From NCBI GenBank assembly GCA_934203105.1, contig CAKPYQ010000015.1:1-25382 (forward strand): a stretch of DNA of 25,382 nt, written 5' to 3'. Positions 22,677 through 25,382 of this stretch are shown piece after piece. The first letter of the stretch is position 1. Each line of letters opens with the position of its first letter. The stretch comes from an uncultured Alphaproteobacteria bacterium. Its GTDB lineage: Bacteria > Pseudomonadota > Alphaproteobacteria > CAAHEQ01 > UBA3637. The notes under the pieces are model-generated. The model had not been told where the DNA came from. It was given only the letters and a program-made list of their open reading frames with translations, and ran no database searches. Made by a program: the position numbers and the translations under genes.

Positions 22677-22711
22677 GCCCTTTTTTGCTTTTATGCGATT
22701 ATTTTTTGTGT

Positions 22712-22717
22712 TATAAT
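22712..22717 (+). promoter_or_regulatory. Extended -10 of the gene at 22735
   Basis: TGT precedes TATAAT (22712-22717); no good -35 is visible at the usual distance. The start would be near 22724, leaving a very short leader with GGTG. Confidence 0.45.
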
Positions 22718-22734
22718 ATAAAAAAGGTGTTTTG

Positions 22735-23034
22735 ATGACAAATAATTTAAAAAGAGCGATAAATTTAAATCAAATCTATTCAACTTTGCAATCCGGCAAA
22801 GATAATGCGTTATTCGTTCAGAAAGATACCAAAGAAAAAAGCCGTTTAATTCAATCGTTTTTTCAAAAGAATTTGGACTTATTGGAAAGCCAAAACAAGG
22901 CTGAACGCAAAGCCGCAAAGAACTTTTTTGAACAATATAAAGAGTGCGTACAAATAAAATATCGCCGAAAAAGTTTATGGCAAAAGTTGTGGAGGCTTAA
23001 AAAAAAATCCGTACTTTGTGCTGCAAAAAAGTGA
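22735..23034 (+). CDS. N-terminal part of a frameshift-split gene, unknown function
   Basis: A frame of 99 codons from the ATG at 22735 gives a charged, helix-prone protein (KAERKAAKNFFEQYKE, RRKSLWQKLWRLKKK) and ends in TGA at 23032. It passes through a run of nine A (22999-23007). With eight A the frame would continue directly as LKKNPYFVLQKSENEIF into the next frame, which has the same composition, so the two are almost certainly one gene of about 515 codons. There is no signal peptide and no recognised domain. Confidence 0.6.
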   Translation: MTNNLKRAINLNQIYSTLQSGKDNALFVQKDTKEKSRLIQSFFQKNLDLLESQNKAERKAAKNFFEQYKECVQIKYRRKSLWQKLWRLKKKSVLCAAKK

Positions 23035-24283
23035 AAACGAAATCTTCGATCGATTGTCTGCAAGTCGGCCGGATATTCAACAAAAATATCAATCTTTTAT
23101 CGATGATTTTATCGATATGATACGCCAAAAAATCAAAATGTTAAAGCAACAACAACGCAAAAATGCTTTTAAAGTTTTGCCGTCGGTGCTCGATCAAAAC
23201 GGAGCAATTAAGCCCAAGCGGTTGGCTTTGGTCCACACATCGCGTTATAAACCGCTTCAAAAAAACGGCGCTTTTTGTATTCAAACGACATCGACGGCCA
23301 CGAATTTTGAATACCCCAGAAACACCGTTCATTTTTCAATAAACCATCACGTTTACAGTCATTTGGCCGGTGCTTGGAATGATTGTCCTTTTGTCGTGAT
23401 TGCGCCGTTTGTTCCAACAATGCAAAAAAACGGACTGCCGGCCGGCATTTCGTCTGTTGATACTTTTTTTGAATTGGGCGCGGGGCAAGATTTGATTTTA
23501 CCAGACCAAACGCATTTTATTATGCCGGCCGAAAATCGAAATTTACAGGGCCATTTATTTGCGACGGCCGGACATCGAACGTTATACAAAACGGATCATT
23601 TTACCGATGCGGAAAAAGCCTTTATTTCATCTGATCCGACGTTAAGCGATCAAGAATATGCGGGGTTGTTAAAATTAAAGTTGACCTCTATGATGATCGA
23701 AAAGTTAGGCTATGCCACGCAAGCAGAGCAAGAACAATTTGCCGACGTCAATAATTATGAGAAAGATTCTTTTGCAAAAAAAGTGGCAAAGCTGGGCGAA
23801 AGCTTGGGTGTTCAATCCAGCGCGGACGCCGCTTTGCATGCTTCCCAATTTTTGGGCGAAAACGGTTTTGGTGCAGTGGTAAACACCGTTTATGATACGG
23901 TTAAGAGTATGGAAATATTATTGATGGGGGCCGATAATGCGCCGATAAAAGTGAAAAAACAGCTGGGTAAAGACACCATTATTATCGGTCAAAAATCACA
24001 GGAAAAATCGTTTGATAAAAGCGATTTTGAATATTATTGCAAGAATTTGCATCAAATGCATCGGCTTCAAGATTACTTGACGCAACAAGGCGAAGAAAAA
24101 ATGTTGCAAACAAAAGCAAATCCAAAAACGATCGAGTGCTATAATTTATGGAAAAGTAAAATGCAACGAAAAATTGACCGGATTTATCCGAAATCGAATC
24201 AATTTGACTTTGATCGTTTTGTCGAAAGCGTAAAATCGAAGCAGTGGAATGTCACTTTAAAAACATCGCAGAAAGATTTTTAA
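23018..24283 (+). CDS. C-terminal part of the frameshift-split gene, unknown function
   Basis: This frame of 421 residues would begin with a GTG at 23018 that has no ribosome site, but it is open back to the A9 run and is best read as the continuation of the gene starting at 22735. The early part is helical and basic (FIDDFIDMIRQKIKMLKQQQ). A central part of about 200 residues is mixed, with YPRNTVHFSINHHVYSHLAG, the segment DCPFVVIAPFVP and LPDQTHFIMPAEN. The end is helical with KSKMQRKIDRIYPKSNQFDF. It has no membrane segments and no motif that I can name. It ends 67 bases before tRNA-Arg. Confidence 0.65.
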   Translation: MLQKSENEIFDRLSASRPDIQQKYQSFIDDFIDMIRQKIKMLKQQQRKNAFKVLPSVLDQNGAIKPKRLALVHTSRYKPLQKNGAFCIQTTSTATNFEYPRNTVHFSINHHVYSHLAGAWNDCPFVVIAPFVPTMQKNGLPAGISSVDTFFELGAGQDLILPDQTHFIMPAENRNLQGHLFATAGHRTLYKTDHFTDAEKAFISSDPTLSDQEYAGLLKLKLTSMMIEKLGYATQAEQEQFADVNNYEKDSFAKKVAKLGESLGVQSSADAALHASQFLGENGFGAVVNTVYDTVKSMEILLMGADNAPIKVKKQLGKDTIIIGQKSQEKSFDKSDFEYYCKNLHQMHRLQDYLTQQGEEKMLQTKANPKTIECYNLWKSKMQRKIDRIYPKSNQFDFDRFVESVKSKQWNVTLKTSQKDF

Positions 24284-24307
24284 GAGCATTTAGCCATAAA
24301 AAAAAGC

Positions 24308-24336
24308 TTGAAATAAAAAATAAAATCGTGTAAAAT
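24308..24336 (+). promoter_or_regulatory. tRNA-Arg promoter
   Basis: TTGAAA (24308-24313), 17 bases, TAAAAT (24331-24336), 14 bases before the tRNA; an A-rich tract lies upstream. Confidence 0.65.
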
Positions 24337-24350
24337 TACATCCGATCAAG

Positions 24351-24427
24351 GCGCTTGTAGCTCAACTGGATAGAGTGTTGCCCTCCGAAGGCAAAGGTTG
24401 TGGGTTCGATTCCCGCCAAGCGCACCA
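24351..24427 (+). tRNA. tRNA-Arg (anticodon CCG)
   Basis: The acceptor GCGCTTG (24351-24357) pairs with CAAGCGC (24417-24423). The D arm (AGCTCAACTGGATAGAG), the anticodon stem TTGCC/GGCAA with loop CTCCGAA (anticodon CCG), and the T arm GGTTCGATT are clear. The discriminator A and CCA are encoded (24424-24427). Confidence 0.96.
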
Positions 24428-24488
24428 AAAAAACTCACCTTTTTACAATTTTTTTTATAACAATTCTGATACTCTTTTTTTTGTGCCC

Positions 24489-24515
24489 GTCATTCTGAGC
24501 GATAGCGAAGAATCT
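24489..24515 (-). repeat. Short dispersed repeat, copy 3
   Basis: GTCATTCTGAGCGATAGCGA plus AGAATCT is the reverse-orientation form of the elements at 760-785 and 798-824. The rest of 24428-24575 holds only this and the terminator. Confidence 0.7.
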
Positions 24516-24532
24516 TTTAATCAATAACAGCA

Positions 24533-24561
24533 AAAAAAATCCCCTCTGAAAATTCAGGGGG
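24533..24561 (-). terminator. Terminator of the second surface protein gene
   Basis: On the minus strand a hairpin CCCCTGA...TCAGAGGGG is followed by a run of T (A run 24533-24538 on plus), about 15 bases after the stop codon at 24576. Confidence 0.75.
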
Positions 24562-24575
24562 GGAAACGGTAAGTT

Positions 24576-25382
24576 TTATCCATTGGTATCGTATACACAT
24601 TGTGAGCCGTTATTCATCGGATCACCGGAATCGGAACAATAACAATATGTTACAAATTTTCCGGTAACTTCTACAGTATCCTTTTTACATTTTTTTCCGT
24701 CAGTTTCATACCATTCAGTATAGGTGTGAGATAACGTTCCTGTTTCTTGATACCACGATCGATCTTCTTCTTTTGCGCAAAAGGCGCTGCCACCATTTAC
24801 GCGAATTTTGTATCTTCTTTCTATTTTTGCATTAGTTTTTCCAGAGGCGTAAGTGTCTTGAATGTTGGCAAAATCACCGCAACAAGTGCCGTTAATAGCT
24901 CCGACAATATTATATCCGGAAATGCTGCTTTTTTTGCTTGGATCACCTGATAGATAGGCGTAGTTAAGTGTATAATCAGCTTTTGCTTCACAGCACGCTG
25001 TACCATTTTCTGAACCATCGGAATTATAATTCGTCACACTGACCTGCCCTTCACCGCACGGATTGGCTTCCACGCATTCGCCGGCGGCGTTCTTTTCGAA
25101 CCCGTCTTCGCAAAGGTCGCACTCACAAGTCAAGTCATTTTGCGTTTTACAATTGGCGCCTTTTGCCGGACATTCACAAGCCGTGCCATCGGCATTAGCG
25201 ACCATCGGTGACGAACATTCGCTGCAAGCGCCGTTTGTACAAATACCGTTTGTACCACATTTGCCGGTAACGTTTACAATCGCCGGGCAACCGTTCTGCG
25301 TTTGTGTTGTTTGGCAAACGCCCGGAGTGCCGATGCTTGGACATACACAATGGTAATCCGTCGAGCAAACTTTCGGACTGGC
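24576..25382 (-). CDS. Cysteine-rich surface protein, 3' part (start lies outside window)
   Basis: The minus-strand frame is open from the window edge (25382) to TAA at 24576. From the edge it reads CQTTQTQNGCP, CGTNGICTNGACSEC, ANADGTACECPAKG and CDLCEDGFEKNAAGECVEA. These are the same Cys-rich modules as in the gene at 1-609, with about ten differences in 80 residues by eye. The C-terminal ~140 residues differ completely: CCEAKADYTLNYAYLSGDPS, CCGDFANIQD, FCAKEEDRSWYQETG and CYCSDSGDP, with paired cysteines suggesting disulfides. It is probably a secreted adhesin-like protein with an exchangeable tip domain. Some internal GTG codons could be mistaken for starts; the true one is outside. Confidence 0.72.
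   Translation of the reverse strand, partial: ASPKVCSTDYHCVCPSIGTPGVCQTTQTQNGCPAIVNVTGKCGTNGICTNGACSECSSPMVANADGTACECPAKGANCKTQNDLTCECDLCEDGFEKNAAGECVEANPCGEGQVSVTNYNSDGSENGTACCEAKADYTLNYAYLSGDPSKKSSISGYNIVGAINGTCCGDFANIQDTYASGKTNAKIERRYKIRVNGGSAFCAKEEDRSWYQETGTLSHTYTEWYETDGKKCKKDTVEVTGKFVTYCYCSDSGDPMNNGSQCVYDTNG

Noticed and set aside
22671..22700. Possible self-target of spacer 6 near the tRNA-Gln promoter
   Set aside because: Only the AGCCCTTTTTT core and a few flanking bases agree; this is not a match over 30 bases. Kept only as a motif resemblance.

Overview
The window looks like a chromosomal piece of an AT-rich alphaproteobacterium, probably one of the host- or gut-associated, poorly cultured lineages. 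The evidence is the housekeeping order ffh-rpsP-rimM-trmD-rplS, an RpoH-type sigma-32, and several cysteine-rich, pilin-like surface proteins. This placement is inferred from gene content only; no database was searched. Promoters are easy to read by eye: a -35 of the (GC)TTGACW type, 16-18 bp, then a TATAAT-like -10.

Layout. (1) 1-609: the 3' end of a cysteine-rich surface protein, then a terminator and a short block of dispersed repeats. (2) 914-4368, minus strand: the ribosome/SRP operon. (3) 4516-5110: an XRE regulator facing a compact unannotated small-RNA gene, then rpoH (5111-5965, minus). (4) 6226-9971, plus strand: a long pilin-like beta-solenoid surface protein followed closely by a PIF1-like helicase. 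(5) 10014-15292: a type II-C-like CRISPR locus with a 19-repeat array, cas2, cas9 and a tracrRNA, but no cas1. (6) 15341-18090: a Nudix hydrolase and a decayed type I methylase/specificity pair without hsdR. (7) 18287-22628: an accessory stretch with an LRR protein, a degenerate SpoT/MESH1-like HD protein and a membrane protein, punctuated by three copies of a ~115 bp element, one of which abuts the tRNA-Gln(TTG) 3' end. (8) 22735-24427: a gene of unknown function split by an A9 run, then tRNA-Arg(CCG). (9) 24576-25382, minus strand: a second cysteine-rich surface protein whose repeat region is nearly the same as that of the first, in inverted orientation.

The most notable system is the CRISPR locus. 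Each 36-bp repeat is itself a near-consensus extended -10 promoter (TTGACC, 17 bp, TGA-TATAAT ending at the repeat/spacer border), so every spacer should be transcribed on its own. The tracrRNA gene has its own promoter placed back to back with the cas9 promoter, an anti-repeat of 25 matching bases and an intrinsic terminator. Effector parts look intact (RuvC and HNH residues present), while the adaptation part is reduced to Cas2. A three-spacer block occurs twice, and several spacers resemble the -35 regions of this genome's own tRNA-type promoters.
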